64,000 nt of DNA from Mesobacterium pallidum (GCF_019966535.1 NZ_JAIMID010000002.1:62001-126000); one strand, 5' to 3'. Numbered from the stretch's first letter, positions 19,026 through 27,740 are shown. Made by a program: numbers and translations. Notes: generated by a model not told the origin, from the sequence alone.

Positions 19026-21275
19026 TCACGGCTGGGCCGGCTGCGCCTCGGGGCCGTCGGGGATGGTAAAGACCTGGCCCGGGTAGATCAGGTCGGGATC
19101 GCGGATGCGGTCGCGGTTCGCCTCGAACACCCGCACGTAGAGGATGCCCTCGCCGTAGCGGTCCCGTGCAATGGCCCAAAGCGTGTTGCCCTTCTGCACG
19201 GTGACCGCGCGTACAGGCACGGGGCCCGATGCCTCGGCATCGGCGGCGGCCAGCGCGGCGCGGGATTCGCGCTTGAACGGCGTCTCGACCCGGCTGGTCA
19301 CGGCGCCGGCTTCGTCCACCTCGTCGATGCGCAGCGTGTAGATGCCGGTATCGACCTGCGGCAGGTCCACGCGCCAGTTCCCGGCCGGGTCGATCCGGCC
19401 CGTGGTGACGGGGCGGTTGTCGAGGTAGATGCGCACGAAGCCGCCCGCACGGGCGCGGCCCGCCAGGCTCACCTCGCCCGCGTCGTCGTAGGAGATCGAG
19501 TCGAGCGCCACCGATTGCTGCGCCTCGGGCCGGTCGCCCGGGCCCTGCACGACGCGGACGCCGTCGCGGTCGGCGATCATGACGGTGGGTGCGGCGGGCG
19601 CACCGGGTTCCGTTCCGGCCCCGGCATCGGCGGGCCGGGCGGGGCTGGCGCCCTCGTCGGCGGCCTGGGTGGCGGCGGCGACCTCGGTGGTGGCCTCGGG
19701 CTGCGGGCTGGCCGGGGCGGCCGCTGTCGCGGGGGGCTCGGTCGGGGCGACGGGGGCCGCTGCGCTCTCTGCGGTCGTGCTGGCAGAGGCGTCCGGGTCC
19801 GACGACGCATCGACAGGCGTCGCGGCAGTTTCCACCGGCCCTTCGGCCGTGGGAGTCTCCACCGACCCTTCGGTTGCAGTCGTCTCCACCGACCCTTCGG
19901 CCGCGGTCGTCTCCCCGGGCCCTTCGGTTACAGTCGTCTCCACCGACCCCTCGGCCGCGGGTGTCTGAGTCCCGGTCCCGGTAGGATCTGCGGCGTCGGC
20001 CTCGGCCAGGGCGTCGGCTTGCCCGGTGGCCGGCCCGGAGGCGTCGGCCCCGCTCGGGCTGGGCGCGGCAATCTCGGTCTGCGCCGTCCCGGACGGCTCC
20101 ATGGGCGCGGAGGGCCCGCTTTCGGATGCGTCGCTGGTCGCGGTCCCGGGCGTTTGCTCGGGCTGCGCCGCAGCAGCGCCGGAGGCCGTCGCGATCACCG
20201 GTTCGGCCGTGGCCCCTTCGGACGCACCCTCGGGCGAGGCGCCGTCACCTGCCCGCGCGGTCTCGGCGGTCGCATCCTCGGGCGAAGCGCTGTCGCCTGC
20301 CTGCGCGGTCTCGGCGGACGCACGCTCGGGCGCGGCGCTGTCGCCTGCCTGCGCGGTCTCGGCGGTCGTATCCTCGGGCGAGGCGCCGTCACCTGCCTGC
20401 GCGGTCTCGGCGGTCGCACCCTCGGGCGAAGCGCGGTCGCCTGCCTGCGCGGTCTCGGCGGTCGCACCATCGGACGAAGCGCTGTCGCCTGCCTGCGCGG
20501 TCTCGGCGGACACACCCTCGGGCGAAGCGCTGTCGCCTGCCTGCGCGGTCTCGGTGGGTGCGGTTTCAGCGGGTACGGTCTCGGTGGGTGCGGTTTCAGC
20601 AGGCGCAGTCTCGGCAGCTGCAGTCTCGGCCCCCTCTCCCCCAGCAGGCGCCGCGTCGTCCGGCCCGGTCGCCGGTTCGTCCGGCGCCGCATCGGCCAGC
20701 AAGACGGGCGAAACGATCATCTCTTCCTCGGCCAACACCACCTGGTCGCCCAGCTGCATCTGCAGGCTCAGCAGGAACGGCCTGTCGCCCATCGGCACCC
20801 GGCCGAAGACCACGAACAGCCCATCGCCCTGCACCTTGTCCTCGGCCCCCGCCAGGGGCGCGCCATCGACCAGAAGACGCACGGCCGCCCCCGGCACGCC
20901 GCCCCGACCGGCGACATAGGTGATGCCGTCGGGCTCGACGATGTACTGGTCGACGCTGGGGATGGGCAGGGCTTGCGCCTCGGCGGTCCCGGGTGCGGGC
21001 TCCGGCTCACCCTCTGGCGGGGCCTCGGCCGCCACGGCCCCCTCCTCCGTCCCGGGCTGCACCGCGCCGGCGCTGTCGGGCGAGTCGGGCGCCGGCTCGG
21101 TCGGCGCGGCGGGCTGGGCGACGGACACGGCCGGCATATCCGGTGCCGCGTCCGGCAGCGGCGACGGCCCGATCACCCCGTTGGTGTAAAGCCCGTAGCC
21201 CACCACGCTGGCCACCACTGCGGCCAGGAACACCGCCCCCCCGGTTCCACCGGGAAATCCGCCCGTTCCGCTCAT
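19026..21275 (-). CDS. LysM domain protein with long acidic repeat region
   Basis: About 749 residues. Two adjacent ATGs (21278, 21275) are possible starts; I prefer 21275 because the AAGGGGG just upstream is then better spaced. One membrane helix near the N-terminus (VFLAAVVASVVGYGLYTNG) leaves the rest periplasmic. The C-terminal LysM domain (VQKNTLWAIARDRYGEGI-type, ending YPGQVFTIPD) should bind peptidoglycan. Before it lies an Ig-like segment (GEVSLAGRARAGGFVRIYLD). The middle ~350 residues are low in complexity and rich in Ala, Glu, Thr, Pro and Ser, with three tandem-repeat families: a 16-residue unit about seven times, a 9-residue unit five times and a 5-residue ETAP-type unit. The layout is that of a wall-binding protein held off the membrane by a flexible arm. 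Confidence 0.85.
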   Translation of the reverse strand: MSGTGGFPGGTGGAVFLAAVVASVVGYGLYTNGVIGPSPLPDAAPDMPAVSVAQPAAPTEPAPDSPDSAGAVQPGTEEGAVAAEAPPEGEPEPAPGTAEAQALPIPSVDQYIVEPDGITYVAGRGGVPGAAVRLLVDGAPLAGAEDKVQGDGLFVVFGRVPMGDRPFLLSLQMQLGDQVVLAEEEMIVSPVLLADAAPDEPATGPDDAAPAGGEGAETAAAETAPAETAPTETVPAETAPTETAQAGDSASPEGVSAETAQAGDSASSDGATAETAQAGDRASPEGATAETAQAGDGASPEDTTAETAQAGDSAAPERASAETAQAGDSASPEDATAETARAGDGASPEGASEGATAEPVIATASGAAAAQPEQTPGTATSDASESGPSAPMEPSGTAQTEIAAPSPSGADASGPATGQADALAEADAADPTGTGTQTPAAEGSVETTVTEGPGETTAAEGSVETTATEGSVETPTAEGPVETAATPVDASSDPDASASTTAESAAAPVAPTEPPATAAAPASPQPEATTEVAAATQAADEGASPARPADAGAGTEPGAPAAPTVMIADRDGVRVVQGPGDRPEAQQSVALDSISYDDAGEVSLAGRARAGGFVRIYLDNRPVTTGRIDPAGNWRVDLPQVDTGIYTLRIDEVDEAGAVTSRVETPFKRESRAALAAADAEASGPVPVRAVTVQKGNTLWAIARDRYGEGILYVRVFEANRDRIRDPDLIYPGQVFTIPDGPEAQPAQP
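19829..19965 (-). repeat. 27-bp tandem repeat inside the LysM gene
   Basis: About five in-frame copies encoding nine-residue units such as TAAEGSVET and TATEGSVET. The copies differ at several positions, so this is an old or selected repeat rather than a fresh expansion. Confidence 0.8.
20217..20553 (-). repeat. 48-bp tandem repeat inside the LysM gene
   Basis: About seven in-frame copies of a 48-bp unit encoding AQAGDSASPEGATAET with small changes between copies. Slippage within it would change arm length in steps of 16 residues without breaking the frame. Confidence 0.88.
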
Positions 21276-21409
21276 CATCCCCCTTCGGCAGGGCCATTGC
21301 CCCGCACCTTCGCAAACCGCGTTGAGCGTTCATAACAACAAGGCTATCACGGGTCAAAGCCATGCGTTGCCGCAGCCTGCGCAGCCCGCCCGACTTGAAA
21401 GGCCCCGCC

Positions 21410-21961
21410 ATGCCCATCCCGTCCGTCTGCATCTTCTGCGGCTCCCGCACCGGGACCGACCCGGCCTATGCCCAGGCCGCCGAGGCGGTGGGCGCCATGC
21501 TGGCCGTCAACCACTGGCGGCTGGTCTACGGCGCGGGGGACGTGGGACTGATGGGCACGGTGGCGCGCAGCGCGCAGGCGGCCGGGGCCGAGACCTTCGG
21601 CGTGATCCCCGATCACCTCGTGCGCTGGGAGGTCGGCAAGAGCGACCTGACCACCTACGTGGTGACCGAGACCATGCACGAGCGCAAGAAGGTCATGTTC
21701 ATGAACTCGGACGCGCTGGTGGTGCTGCCGGGCGGGGCCGGGTCGCTGGACGAATTCTTCGAGGTGCTGACCTGGGCGCAGCTTGACCTGCACGCCAAGC
21801 CGATCCTGCTGCTCGATACCGCCGGCTACTGGCAGCCGCTGGTCGCGCTGCTGGATCACGTGGTCGCCCAGGGCTTTGCCGACCCGTCCCTGCTGACCCT
21901 CGTTCAAAGCATTCCGGACGTCGCGACGCTCGAGGCGCGCCTGCGCGCCGCCCTGTCCTGA
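21410..21961 (+). CDS. LOG family protein (TIGR00730-type, cytokinin riboside phosphoribohydrolase-like)
   Basis: A 183-residue Rossmann-like protein. I chose ATG 21410 (MPIPSVCIFCGS) because GAAAGG precedes it and family members begin with this CIFCGS strand. Other signatures are YGAGDVGLMG, MHERKKVMF and PGGAGSLDEFFE (family PGGxGTxxE; Ser replaces Thr). LOG proteins cleave nucleoside 5'-monophosphates to base and ribose 5-phosphate; in bacteria the physiological role is usually unclear. Its last 58 bp overlap the 3' end of the convergent RarD-like gene. Confidence 0.9.
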   Translation: MPIPSVCIFCGSRTGTDPAYAQAAEAVGAMLAVNHWRLVYGAGDVGLMGTVARSAQAAGAETFGVIPDHLVRWEVGKSDLTTYVVTETMHERKKVMFMNSDALVVLPGGAGSLDEFFEVLTWAQLDLHAKPILLLDTAGYWQPLVALLDHVVAQGFADPSLLTLVQSIPDVATLEARLRAALS

Positions 21962-22815
21962 CGCAGGGCCGAGACGGAGTACAGCGCCAGCGCCGCCCAG
22001 ATCATCGGGAAGGCGATGGCGTGCCAGATCCCGACCGGTTCGCGGAAGACCAGGAGCGCCAGCAGGAATTGCAGCGACGGGTTGAGGTAAAAGACCAGGC
22101 CCGCGGTCGACAGCGGCGCCCGGCGCACCCCGTAGGACATGAAGATCAGCGGCGTGGCGGTGACGACGCCGGCAAGCAGCAGCAGCGCAGCATCCTTGGC
22201 CCCGGTGACGCCCGAAGCATCGCCCCGCGCGACCCAGGCCAGGTAGGCCAGCGCCAGTGGCATCATCAGAACGGTCTCGGCCGTGACGCTCAGCACCGGG
22301 CCGGCGTCCAGCCGCTTCTTGACCAGGGTATAGGCCGCGAAGGATCCCGCCAGGGTCAGCGCCACCCAGGGCACGGCGCCCAGCCCAAGGGTCAACACGC
22401 CGACGGCCAGGGCCACCAGCAGCACCGCGGCCCATTGCACCGGCCGCAACCGCTCGCCAAAGACGACGACGCCGAGGACCACGTTCAACAGCGGGTAGAT
22501 AAAATAGCCCAGCGACGCCTCGGTCGCCCGCCCGTTGAACACCGCCCAGATGAAGAGCGTCCAGTTGACCGCCATCAACGCCGCCGCCAGCGCCAGGGTC
22601 CGCAGGCCCGCCCGGCCGCGCAGCAAGGCCCGCAGGGCAGAGAGCCGCCCCTGCACGACCACCACGACGCAGAAGATGACCGCCGACCAGATCACGCGAT
22701 GGGCCACCAGTTCGAACGGCGGCACATGGGCCAGCAGCTTGAAGAACAGCGGCGCCACGCCCCAGGCGGCGGCGGCCGCCGTCACGGCCAGCAATCCGTG
22801 TCGCGCCTCCGTCAT
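21904..22815 (-). CDS. rarD: RarD-like EamA transporter
   Basis: A 303-residue protein with ten predicted transmembrane helices in two EamA/DMT repeats. The opening LLAVTAAAAAWGVAPLFFKLL and segments HRVIWSAVIF, EASLGYFIYPLLNVVLG and GLVFYLNPSLQFLLALLVF are typical of the RarD subfamily, named after a chloramphenicol-sensitivity protein. The transported substrate is unknown. ATG 22815 was preferred to upstream frames for its position at the first helix. The stop lies inside the 3' end of the LOG gene (58-bp tail-to-tail overlap). Confidence 0.9.
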   Translation of the reverse strand: MTEARHGLLAVTAAAAAWGVAPLFFKLLAHVPPFELVAHRVIWSAVIFCVVVVVQGRLSALRALLRGRAGLRTLALAAALMAVNWTLFIWAVFNGRATEASLGYFIYPLLNVVLGVVVFGERLRPVQWAAVLLVALAVGVLTLGLGAVPWVALTLAGSFAAYTLVKKRLDAGPVLSVTAETVLMMPLALAYLAWVARGDASGVTGAKDAALLLLAGVVTATPLIFMSYGVRRAPLSTAGLVFYLNPSLQFLLALLVFREPVGIWHAIAFPMIWAALALYSVSALRQDRAARRRASSVATSGML

Positions 22816-22908
22816 GCCCCGTCCCCGAGGCCCCGGCCCCCGGCCGGGGTCGAGACACCCTGCGCGCCGCAGGCGCACATCCGGATCACGCCCCGCCCTG
22901 CCAAACGG

Positions 22909-22942
22909 AAAACCCCCCGCCGTTTCCGGCCGGGGGGTTCAA
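22909..22942 (-). terminator. Rho-independent terminator after acpP
   Basis: The stem AACCCCCCGCCG / CGGCCGGGGGGTT (one bulged base) is followed on the minus strand by TTTTCCGTTT. It lies ~80 bases beyond the acpP stop. Confidence 0.8.
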
Positions 22943-23022
22943 ATCTGTGCCTGCCGCCAGGGGCAGGCCGGACACGGCGCGCGGGCAAAAGGACGCCGCG
23001 GCGCCGGTCATCGCGTCAAGCC

Positions 23023-23256
23023 TCAGGCGGCTTCCGAGATGAACTTGACCGCATCGCCGAAGGTCTGGATGGTCTCGGCCGCGTCGTCCGGGATCTCGAT
23101 GCCGAACTCTTCTTCGAAGGCCATCACCAGCTCGACGGTGTCGAGGCTGTCTGCGCCCAGGTCATCGATGAACGAGGCGCTTTCGACCACTTTCTCTTCT
23201 TCGACACCGAGGTGTTCAACCACGATCTTCTTCACGCGATCTGCGACGTCGCTCAT
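23023..23256 (-). CDS. acpP: Acyl carrier protein
   Basis: A 77-residue acidic protein that carries growing acyl chains on a phosphopantetheine arm. The attachment site is Ser37 in [16 protein letters not shown] 23256 follows AGGAAAGAG and gives the standard length; an upstream in-frame extension would be non-homologous. It is in the order fabD-fabG-acpP on the minus strand, with a 224-bp gap that contains a separate promoter candidate and with a strong terminator after it. This matches the usual high, partly independent expression of acpP. Confidence 0.97.
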   Translation of the reverse strand: MSDVADRVKKIVVEHLGVEEEKVVESASFIDDLGADSLDTVELVMAFEEEFGIEIPDDAAETIQTFGDAVKFISEAA

Positions 23257-23419
23257 ATCTCTTTCCTCATGTTCCACGGACCCTTGGGGCCCTGTTTCGC
23301 CGTCGCCAGGCAGGCTTGGCTTCCCTCGTTCACCCCTGCGGGGCGTCTCGTACAGCGCCCGGACAATGGCCCGGGCCAACAGGGCGCGGGCAGTTTCCCG
23401 CCCCCGGCCTTTCGCAGCG

Positions 23420-23447
23420 GCTATAGCACATCAATCTGGCAAGGCAA
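23420..23447 (-). promoter_or_regulatory. acpP: Candidate acpP promoter
   Basis: On the minus strand TTGCCT (23447-23442), a 16-bp spacer and TATAGC (23425-23420) form a sigma-70-like promoter, with TGTGC just before the -10 giving an extended -10 motif. It lies ~165 bases upstream of the acpP ATG. Confidence 0.5.
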
Positions 23448-23480
23448 ACGCTTTGTCAAAGGTGCCTTTGCGGCGGTTTC

Positions 23481-24218
23481 TCACAACATGGCCATGCCGC
23501 CGTTGACGTGCAAGGTGGTGCCCGTGACATAGGCCGCCTCGGGGCTGGCCAGGTACAGCACGGCCGCCGCGATCTCTTCCGGTGTGCCCATGCGGCCCGT
23601 GGGGATCTGCGTCAGGATCGCCGATTTCTGGTCGTCGGTCAGCTTGTCGGTCATCGCGGTCTGGATGAAGCCCGGCGCCACCGCGTTGACGGTGATGTTG
23701 CGGCTTGCCACCTCGTAGGCCAGCGACTTGGACATGCCGACCATGCCCGCCTTGGCCGCTGCATAATTGCCCTGGCCGGGGTTGCCGGTCGCGCCCACCA
23801 CGGACGAGATGTTGATGATCCGGCCCCAGCGCGATTTCATCATGCCGCGCAGCGCGCCCTTGCACAGCTTGAAGGTGACCGTCAGGTTCACGTCGATCAC
23901 CGACTGCCACTCGTCATCCGACATCCGCATGAAGAGGTTGTCGCGGGTGATCCCGGCGTTGTTCACCAGGATGTCGAGCGATCCCATCGCCTCGGTCGCC
24001 TGCTTGGGCAGGGCGGCCACGGCCTCGGGGTCGGAAAGGTTGCAGGGCAGCACATGGGCCCGCTCGCCCAGTTCCGCCGCCAGGTCCTGCAGCGGCGCCT
24101 CGCGGGTGCCCGACAGGCCCACGGTTGCGCTCGCCGCATGCAGCGCCCTGGCGATCTCGCCGCCGATGCCACCAGACGCGCCGGTGACCAGCGCGCATTT
24201 TCCCGTCAGATCGAACAT
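23481..24218 (-). CDS. fabG: 3-oxoacyl-ACP reductase
   Basis: A 245-residue short-chain dehydrogenase that reduces 3-oxoacyl-ACP with NADPH in fatty acid elongation. The nucleotide-binding motif GASGGIGG is at residues 13-20, NNAG at 86-89, and the catalytic Ser139, Tyr152 and Lys156 (YAAAK) are all present, with the VAPGFIQTAMTDKL segment typical of FabG. Its position between fabD (29-bp gap) and acpP identifies it as the housekeeping FabG rather than a paralogue. Confidence 0.97.
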   Translation of the reverse strand: MFDLTGKCALVTGASGGIGGEIARALHAASATVGLSGTREAPLQDLAAELGERAHVLPCNLSDPEAVAALPKQATEAMGSLDILVNNAGITRDNLFMRMSDDEWQSVIDVNLTVTFKLCKGALRGMMKSRWGRIINISSVVGATGNPGQGNYAAAKAGMVGMSKSLAYEVASRNITVNAVAPGFIQTAMTDKLTDDQKSAILTQIPTGRMGTPEEIAAAVLYLASPEAAYVTGTTLHVNGGMAML

Positions 24219-24247
24219 GTCGTCATTCCCTTGTCAGCAAGTGGGGC

Positions 24248-25186
24248 TCAGCCGAGGCTGGCCTTGGCTTCGGTCACGTCGGCCGGCGCGCCGATGGCGC
24301 GGCAGGCGATGGATTTCTCAATCCGGCGGATCATGCCCGACAGGGCCTTGCCCGCGCCGATCTCCCAGCACTCGGTCACGCCCTGCCCGGCCATCCAGAG
24401 GACGCTTTCGCGCCAGCGGACCGACCCGGTCACCTGCTCGACCAGCAGCGCGCGGATGGTGTCGGGGTCGGTCACCGCCTCGGCGCGGACGTTGGCGACC
24501 AGCGGCACGGCGGGGGCCTTGATCGCGACGCCCGCCAGCGCCTCGGCCATCACGTCGGCGGCGGGCTGCATCAGCGCGCAGTGGAACGGAGCCGACACCG
24601 GCAGCAGCAGCGCGCGCTTGGCGCCCTTGCCCTTGGCGATCTCGACCGCGCGTTCGACGGCGGCCTTGTGGCCCGAGACCACGACCTGGGCCGGGTCATT
24701 GTCATTGGCGGCTTGGCAGACCTCGCCTTGCGCCGCCTCGGCCGCGACCTCGGTCGCGGTCGCAAAGTCGAGGCCCAGCAGGGCGGCCATGGCGCCGACG
24801 CCCACCGGCACGGCCGCCTGCATCGCCGCACCGCGGGTGCGCAGCAGGCGCGCGGTGTCGCCGATGCTGAGCGCCCCGGCCGCGGCCAGCGCGGAATATT
24901 CGCCCAGCGAATGCCCGGCGACGTAGGTCGCGGCGTCGATGGTGACGCCCTCGGCCTCGAGCGCCTTCATCGCGGCAAGGGACGTGGCCATCAGCGCCGG
25001 CTGCGCATTCTGAGTCAGCGTCAGGGACTCGGCCGCGCCTTCCCAGATCAGGGTCGAGAGCTTTTCGCCCAGGGCCTCGTCCACCTCGTCAAAGACGGCG
25101 CGCGCGGCCGGATAGGCCTCGGCCAGGTCGCGACCCATGCCGATGGTCTGGGCGCCCTGCCCCGGAAATACGAATGCTCTGGCCAT
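24248..25186 (-). CDS. fabD: Malonyl-CoA:ACP transacylase
   Basis: A 312-residue acyltransferase that loads malonyl units onto ACP. The nucleophile is Ser93 in GHSLGEYSAL, Arg118 (TRGAAMQ) positions the malonyl carboxylate, and His202 in APFHCALM is the general base. The N-terminal AFVFPGQGAQ is diagnostic. ATG 25186 follows GGAAGGGG. It is the first gene of fabD-fabG-acpP and divergent from the cytochrome b561/YceI gene, with only 81 bp for both promoters. Confidence 0.97.
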   Translation of the reverse strand: MARAFVFPGQGAQTIGMGRDLAEAYPAARAVFDEVDEALGEKLSTLIWEGAAESLTLTQNAQPALMATSLAAMKALEAEGVTIDAATYVAGHSLGEYSALAAAGALSIGDTARLLRTRGAAMQAAVPVGVGAMAALLGLDFATATEVAAEAAQGEVCQAANDNDPAQVVVSGHKAAVERAVEIAKGKGAKRALLLPVSAPFHCALMQPAADVMAEALAGVAIKAPAVPLVANVRAEAVTDPDTIRALLVEQVTGSVRWRESVLWMAGQGVTECWEIGAGKALSGMIRRIEKSIACRAIGAPADVTEAKASLG

Positions 25187-25267
25187 GCTTGCCCCTTCCC
25201 TTTGCCTGTCCGGTCCCATTACAGAAGGCGCAAGCCCCGCGCAACCGACAGGAGCCCGCGCCGCGCC

Positions 25268-26452
25268 ATGCAGACCTGGAACGACGAGACTCGCCACGGA
25301 CAGGTCACGCGCGCGCTGCACTGGGCCATCGCCGCGCTGATCGCCGTGCTGATCCCGCTGGGGCTGATCGGGCGCGACCCGGTCAACAGCGCTGCGATGG
25401 ACACCCGGCTGGCGGTGCTGTCGGCGCACAAGACGCTGGGCCTGCTGCTGCTGGTGCTGGGTGTCGTGCGGCTGCTGCTGCACGCGGTGCAGAAACGCCC
25501 CCTGCTGCCATCCCGCAATCCCTTTGCCCAGCTTGGTGCCGAGATGGCGCAGGGGCTGCTGCTGGTGCTCACGGTGCTGATCCCGGTGAGCGGGCTGTTC
25601 ATCCACGGCGCGCCGACCTCGGCCGCGCCGCTGTGGCTGGGGCTCGACCGGCTGCTGCCCCTGCCCGAGACGCAGCCGCTGGCGCTGCAACTGGCGCTGC
25701 GCCTGCACCCGCTGCTGAACTGGCTGCTCTGGGCCGTGCTGGCGGGCCACGTTGCGGCCGCGCTTTGGCATGGCGCGCGGCGCGACGGGGTGATGGCCGG
25801 CATTACTCGCGGCACGCCTCGGCCCGGCCATGCGCGCCGCTATACGCGGCTGCTGCCGGTGACGGCGGTGATCTCGGCGCTGACGCTGACTCTGGGCGTG
25901 GCCGGCCAGATCGGCATCCTGCGCGACGTCAGCGCGCCGATGCAGCCCGAGATCGCCATGCCGCGCAGCGAATGGCAAGTGCAGGACGGCACCATCGGCC
26001 TGGTCATCACCCAGTTCGGCCAGCCGATCCAGGGCCGCTTTGCCCGGTTCCGCGCCGATATCCGCTTTGATCCCGAGGTGTTCCATGGGCTGGCCGGCCA
26101 GGCCACGATCCGGATCGACACCAACACGCTGGACCTCGGCGCGCTGACCGCCCAGGCGCTGGGGCCGGATTTCCTGGACACCCAGCGCCATCCCGAGGCG
26201 CTGTTCGAGGCGGACCTGCTGCGCGTCGCCGATGGCTACGCGGCGGTCGGCCTCTTGACGCTCAAGGGCGTGCAGCGGCGGGTGTCGCTGCCCTTCCAGC
26301 TGACCCGCACCGGCCAGACCGCCCGGGCCGAGGGCACGCTGGTGCTGGACCGGCGGCAATTCGACATCGCGCCCGGGCTGGACCAGCCGGGGCAGCTGGG
26401 CTTCGAGGTGCGGGTGCGCGTGTCGCTGACCGCGACGCGGCGCGACGGCTAG
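25268..26452 (+). CDS. Cytochrome b561 / YceI fusion protein
   Basis: A 394-residue protein of two parts. Residues ~1-180 are a di-haem cytochrome b561 with four transmembrane helices; haem-ligand candidates include His18 (TRALHWAIA), His54 (SAHKTLGLL) and histidines in LFIHGAP, LRLHPLLNWLLW and LAGHVAAALWH. After another membrane helix (~200-220), residues ~235-394 form a YceI-like lipocalin-fold domain (GRFARFRADIRFDPE; GLLTLKGVQRRVSLPF). YceI proteins bind isoprenoids and often lie next to b561 genes, so the fusion suggests electron transfer with a quinone or isoprenoid ligand. ATG 25268 has AGGAGC twelve bases upstream. Confidence 0.88.
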   Translation: MQTWNDETRHGQVTRALHWAIAALIAVLIPLGLIGRDPVNSAAMDTRLAVLSAHKTLGLLLLVLGVVRLLLHAVQKRPLLPSRNPFAQLGAEMAQGLLLVLTVLIPVSGLFIHGAPTSAAPLWLGLDRLLPLPETQPLALQLALRLHPLLNWLLWAVLAGHVAAALWHGARRDGVMAGITRGTPRPGHARRYTRLLPVTAVISALTLTLGVAGQIGILRDVSAPMQPEIAMPRSEWQVQDGTIGLVITQFGQPIQGRFARFRADIRFDPEVFHGLAGQATIRIDTNTLDLGALTAQALGPDFLDTQRHPEALFEADLLRVADGYAAVGLLTLKGVQRRVSLPFQLTRTGQTARAEGTLVLDRRQFDIAPGLDQPGQLGFEVRVRVSLTATRRDG

Positions 26453-26495
26453 GCCGCGCAGGCAAAGCGGGGCAGCCCGGCCGCCAACGGAAAAA

Positions 26496-26520
26496 GGCCG
26501 TCGCGATTGATGCGACGGCC
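26496..26520 (-). terminator. Rho-independent terminator after the small membrane protein
   Basis: A perfect 9-bp stem GGCCGTCGC / GCGACGGCC with a 7-base loop is followed on the minus strand by TTTTT. It may also stop transcription of the b561/YceI gene coming from the other side. Confidence 0.8.
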
Positions 26521-26550
26521 AAGTTTACCGAAGGGATCGGGTCTTGAATG

Positions 26551-26793
26551 TCAGCGGCGCAGGCGGCCGGCCTGCACGAAGCTCAGCCCGCCCAGCCCGA
26601 AGAGGGCGGTCATGGAGAGCTTGATCAGCAGCAGCTCGGCGCTCCAGCTCGAGCCGGGCACCAGCCAGAGGCCAAGGGCGGCCAGCAACAGCGCGGCGCC
26701 GAAAAGGGAGGACACGGCACGAAACACGGTATTCGAGCCGGCGGGCGCCCGGTGGGTCGTGGACAGGTCCATGAAATCGGCTGCGTTGCTCAT
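26551..26793 (-). CDS. Small hypothetical membrane protein (80 aa)
   Basis: Start ATG 26793 with AGGAGC upstream, and a terminator shortly after the stop, both supporting a real gene. Two hydrophobic segments are seen (FGAALLLAALGLWLV; LLLIKLSMTALFGLGGLSFV), with a polar N-terminus of ~25 residues and a basic end (QAGRLRR). I recognise no family. Its surroundings give no functional hint. Confidence 0.7.
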   Translation of the reverse strand: MSNAADFMDLSTTHRAPAGSNTVFRAVSSLFGAALLLAALGLWLVPGSSWSAELLLIKLSMTALFGLGGLSFVQAGRLRR

Positions 26794-26995
26794 CTGGTCG
26801 CTCCTGGTGGTCGGGGCCTTTCGGCGCTCCGTGTCCTGTGGTCTGACCCGAATGTGCCGAGGCAACCGGGCAGGAATGGGGCAGGCGCGCGGTAACACGC
26901 GGACCATTCCGAGTCAGTCCTGAGGTGAAGCCGGATGGCGCAAAGCCCCGCCGGGGTTGAATCCGGCCCCGCCCGCCGCCGCCCTGCCACGGCCC

Positions 26996-27024
26996 TTGCG
27001 CGGGGGCGCGATCCGTGGCATAGG
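26996..27024 (+). promoter_or_regulatory. rpsF: Candidate promoter of the rpsF operon
   Basis: TTGCGC (26996), a 17-bp spacer and CATAGG (27019) resemble a weak sigma-70 promoter. It lies ~110 bases before rpsF and leaves room for a regulatory leader. Weak match; offered as the best candidate in the gap. Confidence 0.3.
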
Positions 27025-27134
27025 GCGGCCTCTTTCCGCGGCACGATATGTAACCCGCGCAGACTCTCGTGGGCGGGAGGCGGAAAGAACGATCCCCGCC
27101 CTATGAAATGCGCCTTGATAGAAGTGGAGCAGAC

Positions 27135-27491
27135 ATGCCGTTCTATGAGCATGTTTTCATCTCGCGTCAGGACCTGTCCAACGCACAGGCCGAAGGCCTC
27201 GTCGAGCATTTCTCGACGGTCCTGTCGGACAACGGTGGCAAGGTCATCGACAGCGAGTACTGGGGCGTCAAGACGATGGCCTACAAGATCAACAAGAACC
27301 GCAAGGGCCACTATGCCTTCCTGCGTTCGGACGCGCCCTCGGCCGCCGTGCAGGAGATGGAGCGCCTGATGCGCCTGCATGACGACGTCATGCGCGTCCT
27401 GACCATCAAGGTCGACGAGCACGCCGAGGGCCCCTCGGTCCAGATGCAGAAGCGCGACGAGCGGGAACCCCGCCGCGAACGCCGCAACTGA
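27135..27491 (+). CDS. rpsF: 30S ribosomal protein bS6
   Basis: A 118-residue ribosomal protein. ATG 27135 with GGAG six bases upstream gives MPFYEHVFISRQDLS, the normal bS6 start. The conserved GVKTMAYKINKNRKGHY segment is present, and the charged C-terminus (KRDEREPRRERRN) is the usual variable tail. It binds the platform of the small subunit together with bS18, encoded by the next gene. Confidence 0.98.
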   Translation: MPFYEHVFISRQDLSNAQAEGLVEHFSTVLSDNGGKVIDSEYWGVKTMAYKINKNRKGHYAFLRSDAPSAAVQEMERLMRLHDDVMRVLTIKVDEHAEGPSVQMQKRDEREPRRERRN

Positions 27492-27512
27492 TCGCCGAGA
27501 AGGAGCTAAACC

Positions 27513-27740
27513 ATGGCTGCAAAACCGTTTTTCCGCCGTCGCAAGGTCTGCCCGTTCTCTGGTGAGAACGCGCCCGCCATCGACTACAAGGACACCAAGC
27601 TGCTGCAGCGCTACATCAGCGAACGCGGCAAGATCGTCCCCTCGCGCATCACCGCCGTCTCGGCAAAGAAGCAGCGTGAGCTGGCCCGCGCCATCAAGCG
27701 CGCCCGCTTCCTCGCCCTGCTGCCCTACGCCGTGAAGTAA
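27513..27740 (+). CDS. rpsR: 30S ribosomal protein bS18
   Basis: A 75-residue protein beginning [18 protein letters not shown], with the conserved [23 protein letters not shown] core. AAGGAG precedes the ATG. It is the middle gene of rpsF-rpsR-rplI with 21-bp and 12-bp gaps. Confidence 0.98.
   Translation: MAAKPFFRRRKVCPFSGENAPAIDYKDTKLLQRYISERGKIVPSRITAVSAKKQRELARAIKRARFLALLPYAVK

Noticed and set aside
18945..21335. A plus-strand frame of 796 codons antisense to the LysM gene, with Gly-rich repeats
   Set aside because: The repeats are the reverse of the 48-bp and 27-bp tandem repeats. The LysM domain, membrane helix and start are on the minus strand.
22021..23532. A plus-strand frame of ~500 codons across rarD and acpP
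   Set aside because: It crosses two well-supported minus-strand genes and a terminator and has no recognisable domain.
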